In this document: in pieces, positions 1 through 9,706 of the stretch
Position numbering within the stretch: the stretch's first letter is position 1
Layout: each line of letters opens with the position of its first letter
Assembly: GCF_012689525.1 (NCBI RefSeq)
Contig: NZ_CP051515.1
Coordinates: forward strand, 1,798,001 to 1,862,000
DNA: 64,000 nucleotides
Direction: 5' to 3'
DNA from: Paraburkholderia aromaticivorans
Lineage (GTDB): Bacteria; Pseudomonadota; Gammaproteobacteria; Burkholderiales; Burkholderiaceae
Program-made: the position numbers and the translations under genes
Notes under the pieces: model-generated
Database searches by the model: none
Seen by the model: only the letters and a program-made list of their open reading frames with translations
What the model was told of the DNA's origin: nothing

Positions 1-2661
1 AGCCCGAGCTACAACGCCAGCGCGGGCGCGGCGGGGATCCTCGGCACGATGAAATTGCCGAACGCTTTTGCGAAGGGACCGCATGCCGACCCGGACGCCT
101 TCGTGCGCACGACCTTGCTGAATCCGTTGGGTCAGGCAACCGCCTATAGCGATCCGGACACGGGCAGCACCGCGTATCTGTTCGACGGCAAAGGTCAGTT
201 GCGTTTCGTCAAGATGCCGCTTGACGACGGCGAGCAATACTTCCTCTTCAGCCGCTACGACGCGCTCGGACGCCTCGTCGAGGAGGGCGCAGTGGCGGGC
301 GCCTGGGATGCCGCGAAACTCACAGCCGAAGTCGACAACCTGGCGTGGCCGGCGGCGAGCGACGGCGCGACCGTGGCGCGGATCTACAGCTACGACGGCG
401 ACGGTAGCGATCCGCACGCGCTCGGCAAGTTGACGCGGGTGGTGACGTACAACCCCGCGCCCGCCTCGGCGAGTCATCTTGGAAGCTGCACCGTCGAAGA
501 ACAATGGGCTTACGACGCTCTGGGCCGCGTCGTGACGACGCGACTGGAGGTGTCGGGCGCGGCTCAGCTATCCACCAGCGCGACCTATCACTACAACACG
601 CTGAACGACATCACGCAGATCGATCTGCCTGAAGGCAGCCCGCTACCGGGCATCGTCTACGTCTATGACGATCAGGGGCAAATCGTGTCCGTCGGCACGC
701 CCGGCTCGCCCGCCTCGATTGCCAGTTATACCTGGACGGCCGACGGCCAGTTGCAGAGCGCGACGCGCGGCGCTTTGGCCGACGTCTGGGCCTATGACTC
801 GCCAGGCAGCATCGTGACGCATCAGGCGAGCGTCGCATCGAAAGCGGTGTTCAGCCAGAACTTTGCCTATACGCCGGACTTGCAGATCGCGAGCCGCAGC
901 ACCGCGTTCGATTTCAAGGCGCTAAGCGACACGCGTTCAGTCGCTTATGCCTACGACGGCCTGCAACGCTTCAGTTCGGCGGTCGTGGCGAATGGCGGCC
1001 CAGGCAATCAGGCGGTCACCGAGTACGACGCCAACGGCAACATCTGGAAGGCCACGCAGAATGGCGACTTATTCGCGGCGACCTTGAGCGCGGGCACGGA
1101 CCGTCTCGAGGCGGCAACACTCGCGAACGGCGACCAGGTCAAGTTCCACTATCGCAAAGACGGCAAGCCGGATCAGTGGCGCGGCATGAGCATGGAATAC
1201 GACGCGGCGCTCGGCATGGTGGCTGCCGTCACGAACGGCGCGGAGGTGGTGCGCTATGCGCGCGGGCTGAGCAACCATCGCGTGTTGCGCCAGCAGGGCG
1301 ACACGGTGCAGATCTGCTTTCAGGGCGCGGGCCACACACCGCTGTTGATCTGGAACGACGGCAAACCGCAGGTCTGCGTCTGGGGCGCAAATGGGCTGAC
1401 TGCCGTGCACGACGGCGCGCTGAAGTATCCGATCACCGATCATCAGCAAACAGTTTGGGCTGTGACGGACGAGGCCGGTGGACTGGTGGCGAGTTTCGAC
1501 TATCTGCCGTTCGGCGGCCGGCTCGCCGAGTCCGGTAGCGGGGCCGCCGCGTGGCTCTTCGGCTACGAAGGCAAGCAGTGGGATGCGACGCTAGGTTTCT
1601 ACGACTTCGGCGCACGCCTCTATGACCCGGCATTGCTGCGGTTCGTCACGCCCGATTCGGCGCGGCAGCTTGCGAGTCCCTACGTCTTCGCGAGCAACAA
1701 CCCGCTGAACATGATGGATCCCAGCGGCAATCTCTCCGTGTGGGCACAGGCGGGTATCGGTGCGGCGATGACCACGGTGGCACTAGTCGGCATTGTGTTG
1801 AGCCTCGTTTCGTTGGGGGCATTCGCACCGGCGATGGCAGCAGCCGAATCTGGGTTGGCAGGCGCCACGGTGGGCGGCGAAGCTGCCGCGACCGCAGGGC
1901 TCCTTGGCGGCGAAGGAGCGGCACTGACAGGCGCTACCGCAGGCGAAGTGGTGGTCGAAAGCACCGTCGCGGCCGGCACAGGTGAGGTGGTGGCGGGTCT
2001 GGACGCCGTCGTCGCGGCGGCGGCCCCGCTCACCACCGCTGAGACGGTAGGCCAGAACATGGCGTACGTGATGTGGACTGCGATGACGGGAGGCTGGTTC
2101 AGCGGCGCCGGCACGGGTGGATTGATGTACGACATCGAACACGGCCGGGATTTCACCGCCGCCGGCTTTTTTGAAGCAATGGGGGTCGGCGCGATAACCG
2201 GATTGGCGGGAGGTGGAATCGGCGGCCTTGCGTCGATGCCAGCCGCCGTGGGTTTGACGCAGGGGATGGGCGCGGCGGCGAACGTGCTGACGCGTGTGTT
2301 GATGAGGGCCGCGCTAGGCATGATTGGCACGGATGTCGCGACCCTGCTAACCGACGCCTGTACCGGCAAGAAAGTGACGGTCCAGCAGATGCTGCTCAGT
2401 TCCGCGCAGGGGTTCGGCGCAGGCGCATTGTCAGGCACATTCAGCGGCCTGACGGCGGTCGCCAACGCGCCCCTGGCGTCGGCTATCGGTGCAGTCGACA
2501 AGGAACTGGTCCGTGTATCGACCGCGTTCAAACGGGCAGTCGATACGATCCAGCAGAAGGCAACTTCATCGACTGCGATCAACGGGTACTTGTTGGGCGG
2601 CGGTTTGCTCGTGGGCGGCTACACGTATTGGGGACTCAGCCAACTAGACAAGAATTCGTGA
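1..2661 (+). CDS. RHS/YD-repeat protein with RHS core and hydrophobic C-terminal tail (5' truncated by window edge)
   Basis: The reading frame is open from base 1, so the first visible ATG at 49 is internal and the N-terminus lies outside the window. YD-type repeats (for example YDALGRLVEEG, YDALGRVV) run through the visible N-terminal half. The RHS core ends with YDPALLRFVTPDS, then YVFASNNPLNMMDPSG at about residues 526-560 counted from base 49. In RHS and TcC proteins this region closes the beta-cocoon and is where the variable tail is cut off. The remaining ~310 residues are Ala/Gly-rich with several membrane-like stretches and do not look like a soluble nuclease. I infer a toxin or delivery protein whose cargo acts on or in membranes. 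The three genes downstream on the same strand also look toxin-related. The RHS assignment is firm; tail function is unknown. Confidence 0.85.
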   Translation, partial: SPSYNASAGAAGILGTMKLPNAFAKGPHADPDAFVRTTLLNPLGQATAYSDPDTGSTAYLFDGKGQLRFVKMPLDDGEQYFLFSRYDALGRLVEEGAVAGAWDAAKLTAEVDNLAWPAASDGATVARIYSYDGDGSDPHALGKLTRVVTYNPAPASASHLGSCTVEEQWAYDALGRVVTTRLEVSGAAQLSTSATYHYNTLNDITQIDLPEGSPLPGIVYVYDDQGQIVSVGTPGSPASIASYTWTADGQLQSATRGALADVWAYDSPGSIVTHQASVASKAVFSQNFAYTPDLQIASRSTAFDFKALSDTRSVAYAYDGLQRFSSAVVANGGPGNQAVTEYDANGNIWKATQNGDLFAATLSAGTDRLEAATLANGDQVKFHYRKDGKPDQWRGMSMEYDAALGMVAAVTNGAEVVRYARGLSNHRVLRQQGDTVQICFQGAGHTPLLIWNDGKPQVCVWGANGLTAVHDGALKYPITDHQQTVWAVTDEAGGLVASFDYLPFGGRLAESGSGAAAWLFGYEGKQWDATLGFYDFGARLYDPALLRFVTPDSARQLASPYVFASNNPLNMMDPSGNLSVWAQAGIGAAMTTVALVGIVLSLVSLGAFAPAMAAAESGLAGATVGGEAAATAGLLGGEGAALTGATAGEVVVESTVAAGTGEVVAGLDAVVAAAAPLTTAETVGQNMAYVMWTAMTGGWFSGAGTGGLMYDIEHGRDFTAAGFFEAMGVGAITGLAGGGIGGLASMPAAVGLTQGMGAAANVLTRVLMRAALGMIGTDVATLLTDACTGKKVTVQQMLLSSAQGFGAGALSGTFSGLTAVANAPLASAIGAVDKELVRVSTAFKRAVDTIQQKATSSTAINGYLLGGGLLVGGYTYWGLSQLDKNS

Positions 2662-2770
2662 ATGCCCATTTTCGCGGTTCAAGGGGGGCGAAATTCGATC
2701 GGCACCGGCACGGATGCCGCGACTTTCTCTCTCCGTTCCGAACCATTAAATAACATGACGAGGTAGTCGT

Positions 2771-4492
2771 ATGTCCGCAAACAAGTCCTACCTTTCAAGC
2801 GCCAAGTATGGTTACGATTTCGTTGTCGCAACGACACAGGCGAGCATTAATTCAGGTCTGAAAGAATATCTGGCTACCATCGACCAGCCGGCAACAGATC
2901 TTTGTTTTCTTGCGAACCAGAAAGGTCTGCCGAGCGTCGAGATCAGCCTGAATGATCTCAAGGCCAAAACTGGCGGTATCGACCCCTTCGCGATACCCGA
3001 TGGCACCGACTATGGCGACCCAAGAATCACGACGCTCACCAAAAACATGTTTCTGGTGGCTCTGCGGCTGAGAATCGGACTGCCACCCGGTGTCATGCCC
3101 AAGGACATGCCGCCAATTGTTGACCTCGGTTCCTCTGCAAACAATGTGACTTTCAATCTGTTCTGTTCGGACTTCCAGATCGTCATGAACAGTCCGCCCA
3201 GCGGCTTCGGTGGACCCGGATCATGGAATGTATGGTCTCAACCTTCCGGGACGCCCTGGTACTTCAGCACAACGGTGAATCTCGTCTACGCGGATCTGGA
3301 TAAAAAACTCGATACACCGTACTTCAACAATCATCCGGCTGAAAAGCAGGCGCTTCTCAACCAGTTGAAAAATATCAATTCTGGCGCGTTCAGTCTGCAA
3401 CAACTACTCTTCGAACTCGACAATGCGTCGATTCAGTCGGTGCCGAAGATCGCCGGTCTGGACCCGAGTTCCGATGCGGGCCTGATTCTCACCAAGGCTT
3501 TTGTGAATCTCTATTTTGCTATCGCGAAGGAGCATGGTGAGCCGGTCCTGTCGGTGCATGCCGTAGCCAATGCTCCTGACAATTCAAGTTTGCGACTCAC
3601 CGGAATGGAGCGTGAAGTCGGCCAATTTGTCGACGGCAGCGGTGTGGTCGTGGAAAAACCGACACCTGAACAGAAAGCGGTGACGACACTCTGCTATCTA
3701 TGTGCTGCGAACAACAACCCGTTGCCTGGTGCGGCCGGTTTCAACTTCAACTGGGTCGATCCGAACGATGTAGGAAATCAAAGCGGCGTTCTCTCGGTTA
3801 ATCGAAACGCGCTGGCCAACTACTATAAAAATATCCTTTCCGTTCACATTCAACCCCAGTGTCTAAGAGCCTGGACGAGCGTGCGGGTGTGGCCGGGCGG
3901 AACTGCGGAATACAACGCGATGGTGTATCCCAACAATAATCCACAAACCATCACTATTTCGCCGACCGGCAGCGACGTGCTTACCCTCGCCTACGAGAGC
4001 AAGGCTGACAACAATGACAAATCCGGAGCAACCTACGGCGAACTGGATCTGCACACCGCATTGACCTGCAAGGTGTCATTCAGCGGAAACACGATAACCA
4101 TCTCTCAACACCTGACGCTTTGGCTCAAGGTCCAGTGGGATCTGACCTACACGGATGGGAACATCGTCGACAAGACACTAACCGATACCTATACGCTCTC
4201 GGTCGGACAGAACGGTCGTCTTCAGGTCAAGCTCACACAGTCCACTCCGTCAGATAGCTCTCAAGATATAGATATCAATGCCTTCTCCAACTTTTTCGTC
4301 GATCTGAATAGCGTCATCAAATTTGTCAAAGATCGCGTTAATCAGTTTTCCAGCGTCAATCTGCAGGATATCCCTGCCAACGATGTCCAGAATTTCGTGT
4401 TCCCGGGGGCCAAGGTTTTCACGTACAAGGACGCGCAGTTCTCGGAGAATCAGGATCTGATCACAGCGATTACGTACGCCAAACCCACGTGA
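2771..4492 (+). CDS. Hypothetical protein resembling TULIP/P47-type toxin-associated proteins
   Basis: A 573-residue protein without signal peptide or clear membrane segment. It begins near a GYDFVVATTQASINSGLKEY segment. This resembles the start of P47/OrfX-type TULIP proteins, where a (W/Y)D-hydrophobic-alternating stretch followed by N-x2-L opens the first lipid-binding fold. The C-terminal half is rich in alternating beta strands (LTLWLKVQWDLTY, TDTYTLSVGQNGRLQVKL), consistent with long TULIP sheets. The start ATG has GACGAGG just upstream. It lies 110 bases after the RHS gene and 111 before a lipase-domain gene on the same strand, with lower GC than the ATPase block. The TULIP call is inference from pattern only; it could be an unrelated beta-rich protein. 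Confidence 0.55.
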   Translation: MSANKSYLSSAKYGYDFVVATTQASINSGLKEYLATIDQPATDLCFLANQKGLPSVEISLNDLKAKTGGIDPFAIPDGTDYGDPRITTLTKNMFLVALRLRIGLPPGVMPKDMPPIVDLGSSANNVTFNLFCSDFQIVMNSPPSGFGGPGSWNVWSQPSGTPWYFSTTVNLVYADLDKKLDTPYFNNHPAEKQALLNQLKNINSGAFSLQQLLFELDNASIQSVPKIAGLDPSSDAGLILTKAFVNLYFAIAKEHGEPVLSVHAVANAPDNSSLRLTGMEREVGQFVDGSGVVVEKPTPEQKAVTTLCYLCAANNNPLPGAAGFNFNWVDPNDVGNQSGVLSVNRNALANYYKNILSVHIQPQCLRAWTSVRVWPGGTAEYNAMVYPNNNPQTITISPTGSDVLTLAYESKADNNDKSGATYGELDLHTALTCKVSFSGNTITISQHLTLWLKVQWDLTYTDGNIVDKTLTDTYTLSVGQNGRLQVKLTQSTPSDSSQDIDINAFSNFFVDLNSVIKFVKDRVNQFSSVNLQDIPANDVQNFVFPGAKVFTYKDAQFSENQDLITAITYAKPT

Positions 4493-4603
4493 CGCGACAC
4501 ACCGGTGTTGCCGGTGCGGCGGGAAAATTTGTCGATCGGCAAATCGATTATTTAGACGGGTCAAGCTTGCCGTAGTGAAAGCACAAGGACGAGGAGTCTG
4601 CAT

Positions 4604-7276
4604 ATGGCAACCGTAAATCTGGCGTACTGGTCCGAGATCATGACAAACGATCTACAGGTCGAGACCATGGTATCGCCTGAGGGCAAATTTGAAGCCTTAC
4701 AGACCGGTGACGGTCATTCGCTTCTATTCTCTATCGGAACCGACGGGACGTTCTACCTTGCACGAGAGCACGGTGGACAATCGGACGCTGGCTGGTCGGT
4801 GAGCGATCTGAGCAGCGCACAGATGAAAAAGGATTTCGCCGGTCAGAGCGGCGTCACATGCCGCACATTTGGCGCAGGGCAGAGCGCGCAGAACGGATCA
4901 GTCGGTTTGGCCATGGTCATTGGCGCAGGCGACGGCGATCATCTGTATCTATGTCTCGGCAATTCCAGCAAGGATATCTCCTGGGTGGACGCACCTAACT
5001 GGGCGTCGTACGAATATGACGGCCGCCCGTTCAAGCTCGAAATAGTCGACGTCTTCTTTTGCGAGACGGTCGAAAAGACGCAGTACATCGTCGTTGATAT
5101 CGTTCGCGATCCTCAAAGCGCCGTGAAGGAGGTCAGCCGATATCATATTGATCCAGAGAAAAAGGGCGGCCATTACTGGAACAAGCAGGATCTTGCTGTT
5201 GATATCGAAGTCGACGACTACGATAGCTGCCCTGGCAGAGCACGGAAAGGATACGTCGATGGACTCTATACCGTTGGCCACGCTGGGGCTGTCGCCCAAT
5301 TGACGTTTTGTCCGCTGATCAATGCCTTCGGTGATGGGCCGCCTCTTCCGGTTCGGCTAAATCTTCCGGGGGGCATCAAAGCAACCGCTATCGCCGCGTC
5401 CCGCAACGCCGATCAATCAACCGACCTGTTCGCCTCAAGTGGCAATACCCTATACTACTTTTCCAGCGCGAATCAGGCGGAAGGCGCAGTGGGCGCCGTC
5501 CTGATGACCAAAAACGTGTTGTTGGGCACGAGCAAGCTCTCCATCATGCAAAGCAATGGAGTGGTCACACTCTGCGGGCTCAATGCGTTTGATCAGGTCT
5601 ACTACACCAGTTGCCCGCAGTTGAAAGTCTCCGACCCATCCGCATGGAGCGCTCCGGGTCCGATTTTCTCGGGCATCGAAAAGATGTGCCTCCATGTCAA
5701 TGGGGTTGGCGGTGGCAATACCCTTTTCGTCTGCGGCGAAGGAAGGCTGCAGAGAATTACTCAGGACGCCGGATCGATATCGAAGCGTTGGCAATCCGCG
5801 GAGATCATTCGAACACTTCGACCGATTTCCTTCAAGGTCACGATCAAGGTGACAGACGATCAAAATGCGCTGTTGAAGGACGCGCCGCTCAGCCTGAGCG
5901 CGAATAACCGAACTGTGGTGTACATCAACGGCGAACAGCGCAGTGTTGACCAGACACCGATCCACATCAGTTCGAACTCACTCGGCTTCGTTACTATTGT
6001 GGAGCCTCCGGGAACCCCGATCAGCACGACATTCACCCTATCCTCCGGGAGTGGCGCTGCTGTGACGATCAACCCGGACGACCCAAAAAAGACTTACACC
6101 GTGTGCTTTGCCGGCACGGCATGCACGCGAGACGAGGGAGAAAGGACGCGCGATACCAGTGACAAGAAAATATATTCCAGTGATACGGGTTACATCCCGG
6201 TGCGAATTCACAAGGAGATCTCCGGCAGCCTTGAAGCAACTGGACCCAGCGTCACCGTAAGAGGGGCAGGGGAGAACGACTGGAATCAACCTCGAAACAA
6301 CAGCGAGCCCCTTGTTTTCAACGCACCGCTCCAAGCACCGGGCGACCTGCTCAAGTACATCAAGAACTACTCGGGCGGCGACCAGCTGTCCACCGGAGCC
6401 CAGATAGATGGCTGGGGTGCGCCTGCTCTTGCCTTACATGGTGCAAATCTCGCCGCTGCGAGCGGGACCAGGCAATTCAATTTTATCGGGCACAGCCGCG
6501 GGGCAGTTGAATGCATCATGGCCGCCTGGTTTCTCTATGCTTATGGCCGACGAGACGTCTTCGTCAACATATTTGCGATCGACCCTGTTCCCGGCACAGG
6601 TCAATGGTACGGAATACTCACTCAACTGCCGCCCAACGTTGCCAACTACGTCGGCGTCTACTCGTGGGATCAATGCGTCCAGCCTTTGGACAAGCCGTTT
6701 TCGGCGTTAGTACCACGGCCCAATAGCCTGATGATCGGGCAACTCGAGAACTTGAAACTGGGGAATGGCTGGGACGGTCTCGGTGATAACTATCAATTAG
6801 CCGATCCGCTCGCTCCCAGCAACGCACCGCAACCCCAAGGATATGAACTCTACGCGTGCCGGGGAAGGCATGGCACGGTCGCAGGAATTACCACCGCCGA
6901 CGGAAAGTACGACCCTAGTACTGTCAGCGCAAGCGTCGCTCCGGTCCCGGAACTGATTTACAAACTCGCGCGAGCCTATTTGACCAAATGGGGAACGCAT
7001 TTCCAGACCCGATCCGGCGTCGAAGAAAGCACGGTACAGCTGCGACGCAAAATCAATACGGACCATGCCAAATTCGATTCCATGGGTGGCGGAGCGACTC
7101 GAACCAGCAGCGTGCCATACCGACCTTATGTGCGACGGGTCTCGTCCATCCTGGGAAGAAACCCATTCGAAACTTACTACATGGATGACGTGGTGGGAGA
7201 TCCGCCCTACACATTGGCTTATCCCGTCACGAATGAGCGTAAGGATACGGGTTGGGTGAAATGGAAATTTTTATAA
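4604..7276 (+). CDS. Large protein with C-terminal GxSxG alpha/beta-hydrolase (lipase-like) domain, candidate toxin
   Basis: An 890-residue protein. The first ~400 residues contain repeated blade-like units (for example GHSLLFSIGTDGTFYLA) suggestive of a beta-propeller or lectin-like region, followed by a beta-sandwich-like stretch to about 500. The C-terminal domain has a nucleophile elbow FIGHSRGA with Ser631, an Asp in FAIDPVPG (Asp660) and a downstream His in RGRHGTV (His756), a plausible Ser-Asp-His triad. The overall plan resembles lipase effectors of the Tle/DUF2235 type, in which GHSRGA followed by DPV is characteristic. There is no signal peptide, so export would need a dedicated route. 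GAGGAG precedes the ATG. The partner genes (RHS, TULIP-like, phospholipase D-like) support a membrane-attacking role, by inference. Substrate cannot be told from sequence. Confidence 0.65.
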   Translation: MATVNLAYWSEIMTNDLQVETMVSPEGKFEALQTGDGHSLLFSIGTDGTFYLAREHGGQSDAGWSVSDLSSAQMKKDFAGQSGVTCRTFGAGQSAQNGSVGLAMVIGAGDGDHLYLCLGNSSKDISWVDAPNWASYEYDGRPFKLEIVDVFFCETVEKTQYIVVDIVRDPQSAVKEVSRYHIDPEKKGGHYWNKQDLAVDIEVDDYDSCPGRARKGYVDGLYTVGHAGAVAQLTFCPLINAFGDGPPLPVRLNLPGGIKATAIAASRNADQSTDLFASSGNTLYYFSSANQAEGAVGAVLMTKNVLLGTSKLSIMQSNGVVTLCGLNAFDQVYYTSCPQLKVSDPSAWSAPGPIFSGIEKMCLHVNGVGGGNTLFVCGEGRLQRITQDAGSISKRWQSAEIIRTLRPISFKVTIKVTDDQNALLKDAPLSLSANNRTVVYINGEQRSVDQTPIHISSNSLGFVTIVEPPGTPISTTFTLSSGSGAAVTINPDDPKKTYTVCFAGTACTRDEGERTRDTSDKKIYSSDTGYIPVRIHKEISGSLEATGPSVTVRGAGENDWNQPRNNSEPLVFNAPLQAPGDLLKYIKNYSGGDQLSTGAQIDGWGAPALALHGANLAAASGTRQFNFIGHSRGAVECIMAAWFLYAYGRRDVFVNIFAIDPVPGTGQWYGILTQLPPNVANYVGVYSWDQCVQPLDKPFSALVPRPNSLMIGQLENLKLGNGWDGLGDNYQLADPLAPSNAPQPQGYELYACRGRHGTVAGITTADGKYDPSTVSASVAPVPELIYKLARAYLTKWGTHFQTRSGVEESTVQLRRKINTDHAKFDSMGGGATRTSSVPYRPYVRRVSSILGRNPFETYYMDDVVGDPPYTLAYPVTNERKDTGWVKWKFL

Positions 7277-7360
7277 GTCAGGTTACGGGATTCTCGCAAC
7301 GTTAGGGACCTTCCGGGAAATTGGAAGGTGCAAACCTGAACAATCGTGGAAGACGAGAAG

Positions 7361-9220
7361 ATGACTCAAATCGACGCAGTTCAGCAGAAACTCGGCAATT
7401 ACTTCAACCACCTCAGTGGACCAAATTATGTGAGAATTTTGGATACGCCGCGCGTTTGGAGTATGCCTTTCGGCAAGGAAATCATGCCGCAGGCCGTGTC
7501 ACGGCAAGAGGAATTTGAAAGGGCGCTTGTCGAGATCGTTCAAAAATCACGATATCGATGCGATTTGTCGTCTCTTAACAGTCCAGATCCCGACTGGGTT
7601 CGGAAGGTTCTGGGTGCGATGGACACGGCCTTGACCAAAAAAATGGGAAGAGTTGCGCCCACGCAATTCAGGTTCCTGTTTGGACAGACGCCCACATCGC
7701 CATTCACCGAGCCGGCGAATTTTACGGACTTCAAGGCCGCTCTGATTCGATTGGTGAGAGTCCGGTCGGGGTTCTGGGAAAAAATGCCGGAAATATGGAT
7801 GGGGAGGTTTTATAGACTCGAGGATGGGATTTTATCCGCGCTCAAGTCTAAGGTTTTTGGGGATAGTATCATCTCAAGCGACGATACAAAAATGACGTGG
7901 AACCACACGAAGATAGCTGCCGTAGACGGGTCCGAGGCCCTCGTCGGCGGACATAATCTGAATATGGATCTCTTCACGAGTTATCCTCCCGTCCACGACG
8001 TATCGGTCGTGGTGCACGGAGCAGCCGCATATGGTGCCCAACTATTTTTGAACAGGATGTGGGAGTGCGGGACAGACCTGTTGACAAAGGAGCATCTCAA
8101 TGTTGATGCGCTTTCCTGGGAAAATGGTGATAAGGATCGCACCAAACCCGCAGATCCGTTGAGCGACAAGATCGCCACCACGTATATGACCGATTGTCAA
8201 GGCTCGCTCATACGGATGCATGCGGCCGTGCTGAAGGAGGGCGTGGTTGACGCGCTGCCGATCCACGAAATTCACGACAAGATTCAGGATATGCGCAGCC
8301 AGGATCTGCAAACACTGATTGATCTGAAAAAAGCGCCGTTTCTGGAAAGAAAAACGTACAAGCAATACGACAAGTTGCAGGATTATAAATTGGCAAGCCG
8401 CATGCTGGCGGTAGGCAAATACTGGAGCGGGCCCAACAAGGAAACTGATTATCAGAAGGGCTCCGAGGTGATGAAGGAGCAACTGATCAAGAATGCGAAG
8501 CGCCTCATACGGATGTCGCAAATGGATCTGATCAGCGCCTGGAAGAAGAACTGGTCGGATCACGTTGTCTGCCATTGGCTGATGGAAGCGTTACTTGCAA
8601 ACCGCAATCTGAAAATTCAGGTAGTCGTTTCACCTTTGGACGCGGGTGCCGGCGCCGAGGGGGATCAATACTCATTTGGTTCGGGAGCCGGTCGCACATT
8701 CGATCTGATCAAATACTACATGTTCCACGATGTGCAAACTGATGCCGCGCTGGATGACAAAGACGGCGCGCGCACGGAGGCATTGAAAAGGCTATGGGTA
8801 GCGCCGTTCTATTTTACGGATCGAGTATCAGACAAGCAAACGGTCGAAGGTGATACCTATAAATGGCCTGATCTTTCTCCGGAAGGATATACGGCGACCC
8901 TCAAACAACCGCCGCTCTCTGAGAAACCGCCGAGCAAGGGCGTGATTGGAAGTGCCGCGTTATCCGTCATCAATGCGAGCGGGTATATTTACAAGAAGGT
9001 GCCATCGGCGCCAGGCAATCACGCAAAAATCATGATCATCGACGATGAGTTGTATGTGGTCGGATCTGACAATCTTTACCCTGGCTCTCTCTCCGAATTT
9101 AATTATCTCGTCGAAGGCGGAGATGCCGTGAACGAATTACTTGAATCATACTGGAAGCCTTTGTGGCAGTACTCTAGCCCACATGCCCATACGTCGGGAC
9201 TCCCTGGTACTGGCACCTGA
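7361..9220 (+). CDS. Phospholipase D-like protein with two HKD motifs
   Basis: A PLD superfamily protein of 619 residues. The first HKD motif is NHTKIAAVDGSEALVGGHN (His182, Lys184, Asp189) and the second is NHAKIMIIDDELYVVGSDN (His554, Lys556, Asp561), both complete, so the two-lobed active site should be functional. The family hydrolyses or transfers phosphodiester head groups through a phospho-histidine intermediate. A GTG at 7346 in the same frame could add five residues; I prefer the ATG at 7361 because GGAAGACGAG lies at a suitable distance before it. No signal peptide is seen. It is last in the + strand toxin-like island and has unusually AT-rich stretches for this replicon, consistent with transfer. 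Possible roles are a toxin lipase or a cardiolipin-acting enzyme; the context favours the former. Confidence 0.75.
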   Translation: MTQIDAVQQKLGNYFNHLSGPNYVRILDTPRVWSMPFGKEIMPQAVSRQEEFERALVEIVQKSRYRCDLSSLNSPDPDWVRKVLGAMDTALTKKMGRVAPTQFRFLFGQTPTSPFTEPANFTDFKAALIRLVRVRSGFWEKMPEIWMGRFYRLEDGILSALKSKVFGDSIISSDDTKMTWNHTKIAAVDGSEALVGGHNLNMDLFTSYPPVHDVSVVVHGAAAYGAQLFLNRMWECGTDLLTKEHLNVDALSWENGDKDRTKPADPLSDKIATTYMTDCQGSLIRMHAAVLKEGVVDALPIHEIHDKIQDMRSQDLQTLIDLKKAPFLERKTYKQYDKLQDYKLASRMLAVGKYWSGPNKETDYQKGSEVMKEQLIKNAKRLIRMSQMDLISAWKKNWSDHVVCHWLMEALLANRNLKIQVVVSPLDAGAGAEGDQYSFGSGAGRTFDLIKYYMFHDVQTDAALDDKDGARTEALKRLWVAPFYFTDRVSDKQTVEGDTYKWPDLSPEGYTATLKQPPLSEKPPSKGVIGSAALSVINASGYIYKKVPSAPGNHAKIMIIDDELYVVGSDNLYPGSLSEFNYLVEGGDAVNELLESYWKPLWQYSSPHAHTSGLPGTGT

Positions 9221-9706
9221 TTTTGTCCGCCGTTTTTTTTCGTCAGAACGCGAGGACCGTTTCGGCACGTTTGAGAGACGGTCCTCGCGTTATCCGGTGG
9301 AGCAACGAACGCACTTGTGGGTGGCTAGCAAATCTGCACGACGCGCGGGGGTTACGTTCATGATTCATCCCAGTACACGTGATACCGAGCCACGTCTTTA
9401 ATTTGACATAATGTTAATTATCAATCTTTTAAATTGTAGAGGCTAAGTTGTAATGTCGCCTTCTAGCCATTTAGAAATGTCCGGTTCCCGGCTCCGCACG
9501 CACCAGCCGGTTCCAGGATCTCTAACCCACAAGGTTGCGCGCGTAAGCTCAAGCCTTGGCAGGCGTGACGGGACTGATTACATTCATCAAGGTGTTCGCC
9601 CTTAATGACTGTGGCCCCCACGTGGCGCAAATGTCACCTTCAGAGTTCGTCTGCCAGAAGCGGCCTGTGTGACATGATCGGATCGGCGTTCTCGCCAGAT
9701 TAGACG
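9221..9706. other. Non-coding stretch with AT-rich segment
   Basis: No convincing gene is seen. The stretch holds an eight-T run at about 9232-9240, a strong inverted repeat listed separately, and an AT-rich segment at about 9395-9445. The AT-rich segment contains TTGACA (9403-9408) followed after 17 bases by CTTTTA, a weak sigma70-like promoter on the + strand with no clear downstream gene. Small reading frames here are Arg/Ser-rich shadows. Confidence 0.4.
9247..9291. repeat. Perfect 14-bp inverted repeat (hairpin)
   Basis: AACGCGAGGACCGT (9247-9260) pairs exactly with ACGGTCCTCGCGTT (9278-9291) across a 17-base loop. It lies 26 bases after the stop codon of the phospholipase D-like gene. 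There is no T tract after the stem on either strand (a T run precedes it on +), so it is not a canonical intrinsic terminator. It may stabilise the 3' end of the upstream mRNA. Confidence 0.6.

Noticed and set aside
1680..2582. 300-codon minus strand open frame opposite the RHS tail
   Set aside because: Composition (Ala/Pro/Ser/Thr) is the mirror of an Ala/Gly-rich gene in high-GC DNA; no ribosome binding site or family.
9395..9445. Strong promoter at the AT-rich patch
   Set aside because: TTGACA is good but the -10 (CTTTTA) is poor and no gene follows on that strand.
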